Source: an uncultured cyanobacterium
Lineage (GTDB): Bacteria; Cyanobacteriota; Vampirovibrionia; Gastranaerophilales; Gastranaerophilaceae
Length of the DNA stretch: 8,401 bases
Reading direction: 5' to 3'
Assembly (NCBI GenBank): GCA_945836835.1
Contig: CAMAML010000038.1
Span: 1-8,401, forward strand
The notes beneath the pieces are model-generated. The model had not been told where the DNA came from and did not search any database. It saw only the letters and a list, made by a program, of their open reading frames with translations. Positions within the stretch are counted from its first letter, which is position 1; each line of letters starts with the position of its first letter. The translations under genes were made by a program, and so were the position numbers. This document shows positions 1-6,920 of the stretch, piece after piece.

Positions 1-2
1 AT

Positions 3-1172
3 GTTGAGGCAAATACGCCCGAAGAGGCAAAACAAAAAATTTATGTTTTAGGTTTTTTGCCGACAAAAATTCACGAGGAGGATCCGTTTGCATTACCTTA
101 CGGGACAGACACTCCGAGAGGGCAGGCGGTCGTATCAAAAATTAAGCTCGTGGAGAAAATCCAATTCACGTCGGAGTTTCAAATACTTATTCAGTCGGGG
201 ATTTCGCCTATCGAGGCGTTGGAGACGATACAAAGGCATGCTCCGAGTAATACTGTGTCAAGATTTGCAAAAGATTTGTGCGAAAAAATCAAGGAAGGAC
301 GCTCTTTTTCTTCGGCTATGAGCGATTACGAACGCCAGTTCGGCAGGACGTACCTTTCATTGGTTGAAACCGGCGAGTCCTCGGGGGCTTTGCCTCAGGC
401 ATTAAAATACCTCACGGATCTTTTGAGAAAACAGGACGATTTAAGGGGAAAGTATATCCAAATGTCCATTTATCCCGCATTGCTCGTACTGGCATTGGTC
501 GGGGTATTTTTCCTGTTTGGCGGTTATGTGTTTCCGAAATTTATCGAAGTTTGCAACATAAGCCCTTCGGATGTTCCGCCTTCGGCGTCGGCACTTATTG
601 ACGGGGTTAAGTTTACCCTCAACTATTGGTGGATAATTCTGCTTTCTGCGGGAGTGGGCGTGTACGGGCTGAAACTTGCCGGCGAACTTCGCACTCTCAA
701 AAACACACTCTCAAGAATAGCGTTAAATATTCCCAAAATGGGCGTATGTTTGCAATATCTTGCCCTTTCTCATTACATGTCGGTTTTGAGAGTGGCTTAT
801 GATGCGGGAGTTCCGATAACGGCGTCACTGGATTTAGCCGAAAATTCAATCGGGGACGAAGTTTTGAGAGAGAAAGCAAAATCCGTATCGAAATTGGTGC
901 AAAACGGCGAAGAATTGGGGACTGCGTTCGAGCATTCGGGGTTGCTTCCTCCGATTTTTATGTCGCTCATTGCGACGGGCGAAAAAACGGGGCAGCTCGG
1001 AAAAATGTTTCGTGATATTGCCATTGCGGTCGAACAGAGGTTGGACATGGCCATAAACGTGCTTTCAAGAGCGTTTGAACCTGTTCTTACGTTAATCATC
1101 GGGCTTGCGGTAGCGTATCTTGCCGTATGTTTCTTCCAAATGTATTCAAGTGCGTTCGGCTCTCTGATGTAA
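3..1172 (+). CDS. pilC: PilC/GspF-family inner-membrane platform protein, copy 1 (5' end outside window)
   Basis: Integral inner-membrane platform protein of a type IV pilus or type II secretion machine; it sits under the growing filament and couples the cytoplasmic ATPase to pilin addition. The frame is open from base 3, and the first visible residues (VEANTPEEAK...LGFLPTK) align with residues 20-40 of the second platform protein in this window. The true start therefore lies about 60 nt upstream; the TTG at 57 is internal. Of 389 visible residues, about 45-180 form the first T2SSF domain (GESSG motif near 124-128) and about 250-380 the second (ATGEKTG near 324-330). Hydrophobic segments lie near 154-178, 207-226 and 360-380. 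It ends with TAA, followed by 132 nt without a gene. Its own ATPase partner may be upstream, outside the window. Family assignment is secure; pilus versus secretion role is not. Confidence 0.93.
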   Translation, partial: VEANTPEEAKQKIYVLGFLPTKIHEEDPFALPYGTDTPRGQAVVSKIKLVEKIQFTSEFQILIQSGISPIEALETIQRHAPSNTVSRFAKDLCEKIKEGRSFSSAMSDYERQFGRTYLSLVETGESSGALPQALKYLTDLLRKQDDLRGKYIQMSIYPALLVLALVGVFFLFGGYVFPKFIEVCNISPSDVPPSASALIDGVKFTLNYWWIILLSAGVGVYGLKLAGELRTLKNTLSRIALNIPKMGVCLQYLALSHYMSVLRVAYDAGVPITASLDLAENSIGDEVLREKAKSVSKLVQNGEELGTAFEHSGLLPPIFMSLIATGEKTGQLGKMFRDIAIAVEQRLDMAINVLSRAFEPVLTLIIGLAVAYLAVCFFQMYSSAFGSLM

Positions 1173-1232
1173 GAGTTTTGAAAACAAATCGGAAAAATTT
1201 GCTTAATAAAATTTAATGAAACAATTTCGGAA

Positions 1233-1261
1233 TGGCAAAAAAAATTTTTCTGATGTATTAT
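1233..1261 (+). promoter_or_regulatory. Possible sigma70-type promoter for the kinase gene
   Basis: A TATTAT -10-like hexamer at 1256-1261, directly preceded by TG, lies 17 nt after TGGCAA at 1233-1238, a poor -35 match (3 of 6). An A-tract/T-tract fills the spacer. Transcription would start near 1268, leaving a leader of about 37 nt to the ATG at 1305. The surroundings are very AT-rich, so a chance match is quite possible. Confidence 0.3.
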
Positions 1262-1291
1262 TTAAAACATCACATCTCGAATGTGGCATAA

Positions 1292-1297
1292 AGAAAG
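1292..1297 (+). promoter_or_regulatory. Weak ribosome binding site supporting the kinase start at 1305
   Basis: AGAAAG ends 7 nt before the ATG at 1305. The earlier in-frame ATG at 1281 has no purine-rich Shine-Dalgarno-like stretch at suitable distance. This favours 1305, although the match is weak and 1281 stays possible. Confidence 0.35.
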
Positions 1298-1304
1298 TGT
1301 ACAT

Positions 1305-2180
1305 ATGGAACTACTTATAGAAAAAGAATTATCCTCAACAGACAAAATCCTTAAACCGGATTTCAACTCAAAAAGCGGGCGTGAGTTGTTGGTTTTCTAC
1401 CTTCAGACCAAGTTCAGACAGATTTTGGCATATGATAAGCGTTGCTCAACGCCGATATTAAGAAATGTTAACCCCGATTTTATTAACAGATTTTCGAGAA
1501 GGTTAATTAATAACCCTTCAAAGCGTCTTCTTATCGGTATAACCGGCGAAAGTGCATCGGGGAAATCCACTATTTGCAAAGAAATAAAGAAGAATATCGA
1601 ACAAATGTCCATGCCTGTTTCCGTCTTGAGTACGGATAATTATTTTAACGACATCTCGGAATTGATAAAGAAATACGGCAGTTTTGACAGCCTTAGAGAT
1701 GCGGGGTATGACGTGGATGCTCCTTCGAGTTTTCAGCTTGATACGTTGAAAGAAGATTTGTTAAAACTTGCCGGCGGACATGACATTAAAGCTCCGATGT
1801 ATTTGCCGAACGGGACGGGTGTTTCCGTGCCTAATGCAAATGAGGTGCTTTCAAGAAAAATTATTGTCGTCGAAGGGATTGCCACTATGTACGACACCGT
1901 TCAAGATATTTTTGACATAAAAATTTATGTTGAAACCGAAAACGAGATACGGAAAAACAGATTTATTTCCAGAGCCGAAAACGAAAGAAATCAAGACCCC
2001 GAAAATGCACTTAAACACTGGAATTACCTGCTCGAGGCAGGAAATAAATACGTTGTACCTTTCAGGAAGCAGGCTGATTTAATTTTGGACGGAAACGCTG
2101 ATTTAGCTTACTTTGCAAAGATTTTGAAATTCATTCACGCAGTTACGAATAACTACGAAAAACTCCCCTCAAATTCTTAA
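1305..2180 (+). CDS. Uridine kinase/phosphoribulokinase-family P-loop kinase with N-terminal extension
   Basis: Probable cytoplasmic kinase transferring the ATP gamma-phosphate to a small hydroxyl substrate, possibly a nucleoside; the substrate cannot be read from the sequence. From the ATG at 1305 it has 291 residues. The Walker A loop GESASGKST is at about 81-89. A uridine-kinase-like DNYF motif is at 111-114, DAPSSFQLD at about 138-146, VVEGI at 188-192 (Walker-B-like), and an Arg-rich lid (RKNRFISRAENER) at about 216-228. The C-terminal stretch YVVPFRKQADLIL resembles the 'F+EPSK..AD' end of uridine kinases. The first 70 or so residues precede the kinase fold and match nothing I recognise; typical bacterial uridine kinases are about 200-220 residues. 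An in-frame ATG at 1281 would add 8 residues. Flanking pilus genes offer no obvious metabolic link. Family is fairly sure; exact reaction is not. Confidence 0.85.
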   Translation: MELLIEKELSSTDKILKPDFNSKSGRELLVFYLQTKFRQILAYDKRCSTPILRNVNPDFINRFSRRLINNPSKRLLIGITGESASGKSTICKEIKKNIEQMSMPVSVLSTDNYFNDISELIKKYGSFDSLRDAGYDVDAPSSFQLDTLKEDLLKLAGGHDIKAPMYLPNGTGVSVPNANEVLSRKIIVVEGIATMYDTVQDIFDIKIYVETENEIRKNRFISRAENERNQDPENALKHWNYLLEAGNKYVVPFRKQADLILDGNADLAYFAKILKFIHAVTNNYEKLPSNS

Positions 2181-2204
2181 CAAAACTTAATTATTAATAA
2201 GTCT

Positions 2205-2233
2205 TTGCAATTTTTTGGATAGTATGGTATAAT
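2205..2233 (+). promoter_or_regulatory. Strong sigma70-type promoter (P1) upstream of the pilus operon
   Basis: TTGCAA at 2205-2210 (-35, 4 of 6 to consensus) is followed after exactly 17 nt by a perfect TATAAT at 2228-2233, with the extended -10 element TGG at 2225-2227. It lies 25 nt after the kinase stop codon and points toward the lipoprotein-secretin-ATPase-platform run. Transcription should begin near 2240, giving a leader of about 114 nt to the ATG at 2354. Confidence 0.75.
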
Positions 2234-2256
2234 TTTAGGTGAGAGTGGGCGTCAGA

Positions 2257-2289
2257 TTTTAGTAAATTTTGAAAATAAATACACTAAAA
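2257..2289 (+). repeat. AT-rich inverted repeat in the operon leader
   Basis: TTTTAGT (2257-2263) and ACTAAAA (2283-2289) are perfect 7-nt inverted arms around a 19-nt spacer. The spacer itself holds the small palindrome ATTTTGAAAAT (2266-2276). It sits between the two candidate promoters, where an operator or leader structure could act. AT richness makes chance occurrence plausible, and there is no terminator-like GC stem. Confidence 0.25.
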
Positions 2290-2291
2290 GA

Positions 2292-2323
2292 TTGATACAA
2301 TATTTCTTATGTTCATATATAAT
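2292..2323 (+). promoter_or_regulatory. Possible second promoter (P2) for the pilus operon
   Basis: TTGATA at 2292-2297 matches the -35 consensus in 4 of 6 positions (TTGACA has C and A where TTGATA has T and A, so 5 of 6 if read leniently at position 5 only). A perfect TATAAT at 2318-2323 lies 20 nt downstream, longer than ideal; the overlapping TATATA at 2316-2321 gives an 18-nt spacer. Transcription would begin near 2330, leaving a leader of about 24 nt. Weaker than P1. Confidence 0.35.
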
Positions 2324-2353
2324 TTGTATATTGAGAAATGAGTATTGGAAAAT

Positions 2354-3010
2354 ATGAGAAATATGACAAAAGAATTCCAAAAGAAAAAAGCGGCAATTAT
2401 TGGTATATTTGCCATAATATTTTTGACGGCGTTCGTAACGGGTTGCACAAAGAAACAGGCAGACACGGAAAGTGTACCTGATACATCACCGCAGGTTGAA
2501 ACCTCGATGGATGAAAGCGGCGATAATGCCGAAGTAGCCATTGAAGTGCCGACCGATGACGAAAGCGATAATATGGTGGCGTTGGCGGTAGAAGATACGG
2601 GACGTTCGGATCCGTTTGTGCCTTCAAGCGAACGGGTAGCCGAGGCGACTCCGATTGGAACCAACATTCCTCAGGAAAAGCTGAAATACGATGTTTTGGC
2701 TCCTTTGGATACCGATGCAACTGATGAAGCCGCAAAGAAAGTTGTTACAACAAAGGTTTCCGGCATAATGTATGACAAAAACAGCCCTTCGGCTATTCTA
2801 AACTTTGACGGTTCCGATTATTTGGTAAGATCGGGAGATGTTATTAACGGGTTCAAGGTCTTGTCAATCGGAAGTTCCGCCGTTACGGTTCAATACGGAC
2901 ATAACGTTTACAGGGCGGGCGTCGGACAACCGGTTACCTCAGGTGAAGGGGAACTAAATTATAATACTGTCGCAAATTTATCAAATAAATTCGGCGGTGC
3001 AAAAAGATAG
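2354..3010 (+). CDS. PilP-like pilus assembly lipoprotein
   Basis: Probable periplasmic lipoprotein linking the secretin to the inner-membrane part of a type IV pilus/secretion machine. Numbering from the ATG at 2354 gives 218 residues. A Lys-rich start is followed by a hydrophobic stretch (about 13-27) and the lipobox VTGC with the lipidated Cys at 31. Residues about 35-85 are an acidic, Ser/Thr-rich, low-complexity linker that would span the periplasm. The motif RSDPF at 84-88 matches the 'RDPF' signature of PilP/GspC-type proteins. Residues about 130-192 (VSGIMYD...AILNFDG...VRSGDVINGFKVLSI) have the pattern of the small PilP beta domain. Position directly before a secretin gene supports this. 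The start is uncertain: TTG at 2345, ATG at 2354 and ATG at 2363 are all in frame and all keep the signal; 2354 has GGA four bases upstream. Homology is by pattern only and sequence identity to known PilP is probably low. Confidence 0.8.
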   Translation: MRNMTKEFQKKKAAIIGIFAIIFLTAFVTGCTKKQADTESVPDTSPQVETSMDESGDNAEVAIEVPTDDESDNMVALAVEDTGRSDPFVPSSERVAEATPIGTNIPQEKLKYDVLAPLDTDATDEAAKKVVTTKVSGIMYDKNSPSAILNFDGSDYLVRSGDVINGFKVLSIGSSAVTVQYGHNVYRAGVGQPVTSGEGELNYNTVANLSNKFGGAKR

Positions 3011-3031
3011 TATAAAAAAAAGAAGATAAGC

Positions 3032-3036
3032 AGGAG
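3032..3036 (+). promoter_or_regulatory. Ribosome binding site of the secretin gene
   Basis: AGGAG ends 5 nt before the ATG at 3042. It is the clearest Shine-Dalgarno sequence in the window and fixes the secretin start. Confidence 0.75.
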
Positions 3037-3041
3037 CAACA

Positions 3042-4829
3042 ATGAAAGATAAGATTAAAAAAATTACGGCATGGACGATGTTATTAGCATTATCACTAAC
3101 AACACCTGTTTCTTCAGTTTCGGCAACAGAACTTGAAAAAGAGGTTTTGGCATACAGTGCCGATTATATTCCGGTTATACGTGACAGCCAGCCGACCGTG
3201 GTTTCTTTAAGTGCGGAAAAGGGGATTACCAATAAAACGTTACCGATTACGTTAAGCCTTAGAGAGTCGGATGTGCAACAAGTATTGAGAATGTTTGCCG
3301 ACAAAGCCGGGCTGAATATAATATTTAAAGGAGAGTTTAGCAACAAAATAACGATGGATCTGGTTAACATTCCTTTAAACTCCGCTTTTGATATGGTTTT
3401 GACAACGTCGGATTTAACATATACGATACAAGACAATACCCTGATTATTATGAAATCCGATGATGACTCGTCGATTTCCAAGCAAAACTTGACGGTTATC
3501 CCCGTTAGGTATCTTGACGCTGCGGCTGCTGCAAATTTCTTGAACAAAAACGTTTACGGACTGAAAAGACCGGGGTTATCGGGTTCGGAAATAGCTACGG
3601 TAAACCCTTTAACCAACGAACTTCTGATATTCGGTTCTGAAAACGATGTTGCGATAGCAAGAAAGGTTTTAACCCAGTTTGACAAAAAACCTTCGGTTAC
3701 AACCTTCAAGGTAAATCATACGACCCCTGCACAGATGGCGGGCTTGGTTTGTAATATGCTTTTACCGGGTATCGGTATCGGAGAAGGTGATACCGACGAA
3801 GAAGATGATGACGATGATGAGGACAAAATCACGTTAGGCTCGGGTACGGTCGCTTGTTCTACAAAAGACAGCAAAGCCGGCGGAAGCTCAAGCGGAGGTT
3901 CGGGCGGAGCTTTGGCATCGTTGGATCTTATCGGTTTGTCCGTTGCATACCAAACCCAAAGAGGTACGGTCAGTGTTATCGGCGGTTCTCCGGAACAAGT
4001 CGATATGATAAGAGAATTTATCGATGAAAACGATAAACGTCAACCGCAAGCATATTTGGAATTTTCCATTATAGAACTTTCCGAAGACGGCTCAAGAGAA
4101 TTTAATAATACTTGGTCTTTCCAAAGTAAGCATTTCGCATTCAATTACGATGGAAACGGGACTTCAACGATCGGGACAGAGAAACAACCTATTGCGATAT
4201 TTGGGGACAAACCAACCTATACAACAGGTAGCTCAACTTTACTATATACGTTAAAACTGATTTTGACAAATAAAAAGGGTAGGGTATTGTCTAATCCGAG
4301 AATTTTGGTTACAAACGGACAAGAGTCTACCATTGATATGACGTCAGACTACATCAAGACCGTAACGTCTCAGATTGTACAGGGAACGTATTCAAGTAAC
4401 GCTACAACCCAAAGAACTTACGATATTGGTGATGATGAGGGTATCAAAATCGAAGTAACTCCGTTTATTTCACCGGACGGGTACGTATACCTTAACTTGA
4501 CACCGGATTATACTTCAATAAAATCTCAACAGGTTGACAAAAACCCAACAACAAATGAAAATGATGTTCAGGTAACTTTGCTTTCGAGAAGAAACCTCGA
4601 GTTGAAAAATGTTCGTATTAAAGACGGTGATACTTTAATCCTCGGCGGTATGATGATTGAAACCGAAACAAAGAGTGTCAATAAAATACCGTTCTTAGGT
4701 GATATTCCCGGTGCGGGAGCGTTGTTCAGAAGCTCAAGCGTCAAGAAGAGCAAGAGCGAGCTTGTCATATTGGTAACACCTAAGATTATTGATGACACGG
4801 ATACATCGGCAACAAATAATGCGTTGTAA
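3042..4829 (+). CDS. pilQ: Secretin, outer-membrane pore of a type IV pilus/type II secretion system
   Basis: A multimeric outer-membrane channel through which the filament or substrate exits. The 595-residue protein starts with a Sec signal peptide: Lys-rich n-region, hydrophobic core about 10-21, likely cleavage after A28 (VSA). Residues about 68-138 match the STN/N0 domain, about 148-216 an N1 domain, and about 217-325 another N-type domain interrupted by an insertion (an Asp/Glu run at 250-261 and a Gly/Ser run at 279-289). The secretin core spans about 335-583, with NPRILVTNGQ (418-427), RIKDGDTLILGG (525-536) and the hallmark IPFLGDIPGAGALF (549-562). Only about 12 residues follow the core, so there is no S-domain for a pilotin, and no AMIN domain precedes N0. 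It lies 31 nt after the PilP-like gene and 42 nt before the ATPase gene, probably in one transcript. PilQ, MshL and GspD share this family; the PilP-like neighbour favours a pilus secretin. Confidence 0.95.
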   Translation: MKDKIKKITAWTMLLALSLTTPVSSVSATELEKEVLAYSADYIPVIRDSQPTVVSLSAEKGITNKTLPITLSLRESDVQQVLRMFADKAGLNIIFKGEFSNKITMDLVNIPLNSAFDMVLTTSDLTYTIQDNTLIIMKSDDDSSISKQNLTVIPVRYLDAAAAANFLNKNVYGLKRPGLSGSEIATVNPLTNELLIFGSENDVAIARKVLTQFDKKPSVTTFKVNHTTPAQMAGLVCNMLLPGIGIGEGDTDEEDDDDDEDKITLGSGTVACSTKDSKAGGSSSGGSGGALASLDLIGLSVAYQTQRGTVSVIGGSPEQVDMIREFIDENDKRQPQAYLEFSIIELSEDGSREFNNTWSFQSKHFAFNYDGNGTSTIGTEKQPIAIFGDKPTYTTGSSTLLYTLKLILTNKKGRVLSNPRILVTNGQESTIDMTSDYIKTVTSQIVQGTYSSNATTQRTYDIGDDEGIKIEVTPFISPDGYVYLNLTPDYTSIKSQQVDKNPTTNENDVQVTLLSRRNLELKNVRIKDGDTLILGGMMIETETKSVNKIPFLGDIPGAGALFRSSSVKKSKSELVILVTPKIIDDTDTSATNNAL

Positions 4830-4871
4830 ACTCAAAATCAATAAAACAGCTTATTATGTATATGAGATAAA

Positions 4872-6899
4872 ATGAACGAATTACAGAACAGACTAAAAAA
4901 CAGTATTAATAAACAATTATTGGTTCAAGTCGATAAGACGCTTATGGAGAAACTGCGGTTTCTCCCTATAAGTGTCAAAGACAGGTATCTCTTCGTTGCA
5001 ATAAATTCGACTTCCGATAAGGATGTTATTAACGAAAAAATTCGTGCAATTTTGCAATATCCCATAAAATTTGTGCAGGTTCCCGACAATGATTTTGACG
5101 AATTATTGACTGATATTCTCGGTTCCCCGATTAGTGCGGGAAATGTTTCGGGCATGGCGGGACTTGCACCTCCTCAGCCTCAGTCAAAATTGGGGGAATG
5201 CTTAATTGAAAAAGGTTACATCACCGATGTCCAGTTATTGCAGGCCTTGGCGGAAAGTAAACGTCAGAAAATGCCTGTCGGTTCCATGTTGTACAAGTTG
5301 GGGTTTGTTACGCTTGACCAGTTAAAAGAGGTTTTGCATAAGCAAACAGGCTTTGATTTTGTAACTTCCGAGCAACTTGCCAAACAAAGCTCTTATATCA
5401 GCTTGTTACCCGAAGACTTCATCAGAAATAATTCGGTAATTCCGGTATCATCGGACGGAAAGACCTTGGTATTGGGGGTTGTTCATCCGCTAAAACCCGA
5501 CGTTTTGAAGGAAATCATTTACCTGACGGGGCAAAATCCGAAACAGTTAATGATGACCCACTTTGAGTTTTCAACATGTATGGAAACATTCTTTTCCGAG
5601 CATAAGAAAGAAACTCAAAAGATTATCCAAAACATCGAAGAAGAGACCGCATCGTTACAGATTGAAGAGTCTTTGTGGCAACAGGTTGATAACGAACTTC
5701 AAGACTCGAGCGGATCTATCGCAAAATTCGTAAACCAAATTATTACGACCGCAATCGATAAAGGGGTTTCCGACATCCACATCGAGCCGAGATTGTCGGG
5801 ATATATCGTAAGATACAGAAAAGACGGTATGCTGTCAAAGGTTTTGGACATCCCGCTAAAGGTTGAAACTTCGGTTATTTCACGTTTCAAGGTTTTGTCA
5901 AGAATGAACATTGCCGAACACAGGCGTCCGCAGGACGGTACGTTTTCGATTAAGTACAAAAACCAATCATACGACTTCCGTATTAACACCCTGCCCGTTT
6001 CGGGAAGAGAGAAAGTTTGTATCCGTGTACTTGCACCTGCGGTTTCACTGAATGCCGCCGATAAGAAAATTAATCTTGTGGGCGGAACGGAAGAAGATAT
6101 TGCAAAAATTAAGAATATGATTTCTTGTCCGAACGGAATTATCCTGACATCGGGGCCTACCGGTTCGGGTAAAACAACGACTTTGTATTCTGTATTAAAG
6201 AGTTTGAACAACGAGGACGTAAACATTACGACGATTGAAGACCCGATAGAAATCAAACTTGAAGGTATCAACCAATCTCAAATCAACGCAAAAGCGGGGG
6301 TTACGTTTGCATCCTGTATGCGTGCTATTTTAAGACAAGACCCTGACATTATCCTTGTCGGTGAAATCCGTGACTACGAAACGCTTGAAATTGCGATTTC
6401 GGCAGCGTTGACGGGACACCTTGTGTTGAGTACCGTTCACACGAACTCGGCTGCCGCAACGGTTACCCGTATGATTGAAATGGGCGCAAAGGATTACCTT
6501 GTTGCTTCCACGATGTCGGGGGTTATTGCCCAAAGACTTGTCCGAAGATTGTGCGACGACTGTAAGGAAGAATATAAACCTACGAGGGAAGAAATCGAAC
6601 AGATTGCAAGCGAGCCTGAGGAAATTGAAAGGTTAATGAATACAACCTTATACAGACCAAAAGGCTGTAACAAGTGCGGATTTTCGGGCTATAAAGGTCG
6701 ACTCGGGGTATATGAAATTATGCCTATCAACAAAAAGTTGAAAAAGTTAATCTCATCGGGGGCCCACGATCTTGAAATTGAAGAAATGGCAATAAATTTT
6801 GGGATGAAAACATTACACCAGTCATGCATAGGGCATATCGAAAAGGGGTTAACAACTACCTCGGAATTTGTCAGAGTTTTGGGTATTGTGAACGAGTAA
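4872..6899 (+). CDS. pilB: PilB/GspE/MshE-type assembly ATPase
   Basis: Cytoplasmic hexameric ATPase that powers filament extension through the platform protein. All catalytic features of the 675-residue protein are visible: Walker A GPTGSGKT (428-435), Asp box TTIEDPIE (453-460), Walker B DPDIILVGEIRD (490-501, catalytic Glu 498), and His box TGHLVLSTVHTN (514-525). Four cysteines, C561/C564 and C599/C602, form the zinc-binding CxxC...CxxC of extension ATPases, arguing against a PilT-like retraction ATPase. Residues about 106-242 are an MshEN/GspE-N domain. It includes two 24-residue repeats (106-129 and 135-158) separated by 5 residues, the arrangement known for c-di-GMP binding, but K106 and S129 stand where Arg and Gln are expected. 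Residues about 30-83 look like an extra copy of the MshEN C-terminal half. The ribosome binding site is weak (GAGA before ATG). The gene is 21 nt upstream of the platform gene. Confidence 0.95.
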   Translation: MNELQNRLKNSINKQLLVQVDKTLMEKLRFLPISVKDRYLFVAINSTSDKDVINEKIRAILQYPIKFVQVPDNDFDELLTDILGSPISAGNVSGMAGLAPPQPQSKLGECLIEKGYITDVQLLQALAESKRQKMPVGSMLYKLGFVTLDQLKEVLHKQTGFDFVTSEQLAKQSSYISLLPEDFIRNNSVIPVSSDGKTLVLGVVHPLKPDVLKEIIYLTGQNPKQLMMTHFEFSTCMETFFSEHKKETQKIIQNIEEETASLQIEESLWQQVDNELQDSSGSIAKFVNQIITTAIDKGVSDIHIEPRLSGYIVRYRKDGMLSKVLDIPLKVETSVISRFKVLSRMNIAEHRRPQDGTFSIKYKNQSYDFRINTLPVSGREKVCIRVLAPAVSLNAADKKINLVGGTEEDIAKIKNMISCPNGIILTSGPTGSGKTTTLYSVLKSLNNEDVNITTIEDPIEIKLEGINQSQINAKAGVTFASCMRAILRQDPDIILVGEIRDYETLEIAISAALTGHLVLSTVHTNSAAATVTRMIEMGAKDYLVASTMSGVIAQRLVRRLCDDCKEEYKPTREEIEQIASEPEEIERLMNTTLYRPKGCNKCGFSGYKGRLGVYEIMPINKKLKKLISSGAHDLEIEEMAINFGMKTLHQSCIGHIEKGLTTTSEFVRVLGIVNE

Positions 6900-6910
6900 G
6901 CCGGAAAGTA

Positions 6911-6916
6911 GGAAAG
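6911..6916 (+). promoter_or_regulatory. Ribosome binding site of platform gene copy 2
   Basis: GGAAAG ends 4 nt before the ATG at 6921, and the overlapping AGGA (6910-6913) ends 7 nt before it. It lies in the 21-nt gap after the ATPase stop, consistent with translation from a shared message. Confidence 0.5.
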
Positions 6917-6920
6917 ATTT

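Noticed and set aside
57..59. TTG as the start of the first platform gene
   Set aside because: The frame is open to base 3 and the codons before 57 align with the N-terminus of the second platform protein, so this TTG is an internal Leu codon.
1233..1256. Sigma54-type promoter suggested by TGGCA before the kinase
   Set aside because: There is no GC of the -12 element at the required distance from the GG; the position holds TT.
1173..1304. Rho-independent terminator after platform copy 1
   Set aside because: Only GTTTTGAAAAC and AAAAATTTTT palindromes are present, with no GC-rich stem followed by a T-run. Apart from the weak promoter candidate, I see nothing else in this stretch.
2239..2262. 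Seven-codon leader peptide starting with GTG at the predicted P1 transcript start
   Set aside because: It is too short, has no ribosome binding site, and no attenuator-like hairpin with a U-tract follows.
4830..4871. Hairpin AATAA...TTATT between the secretin and ATPase genes
   Set aside because: A 5-bp all-AT stem without a T-tract is not credible as a terminator; the spacing fits continuous transcription.
5699..6271. A 190-codon open frame on the - strand
   Set aside because: It lies wholly inside the ATPase gene, opposite its catalytic core, has no recognisable protein pattern, and no promoter or ribosome binding site supports it.
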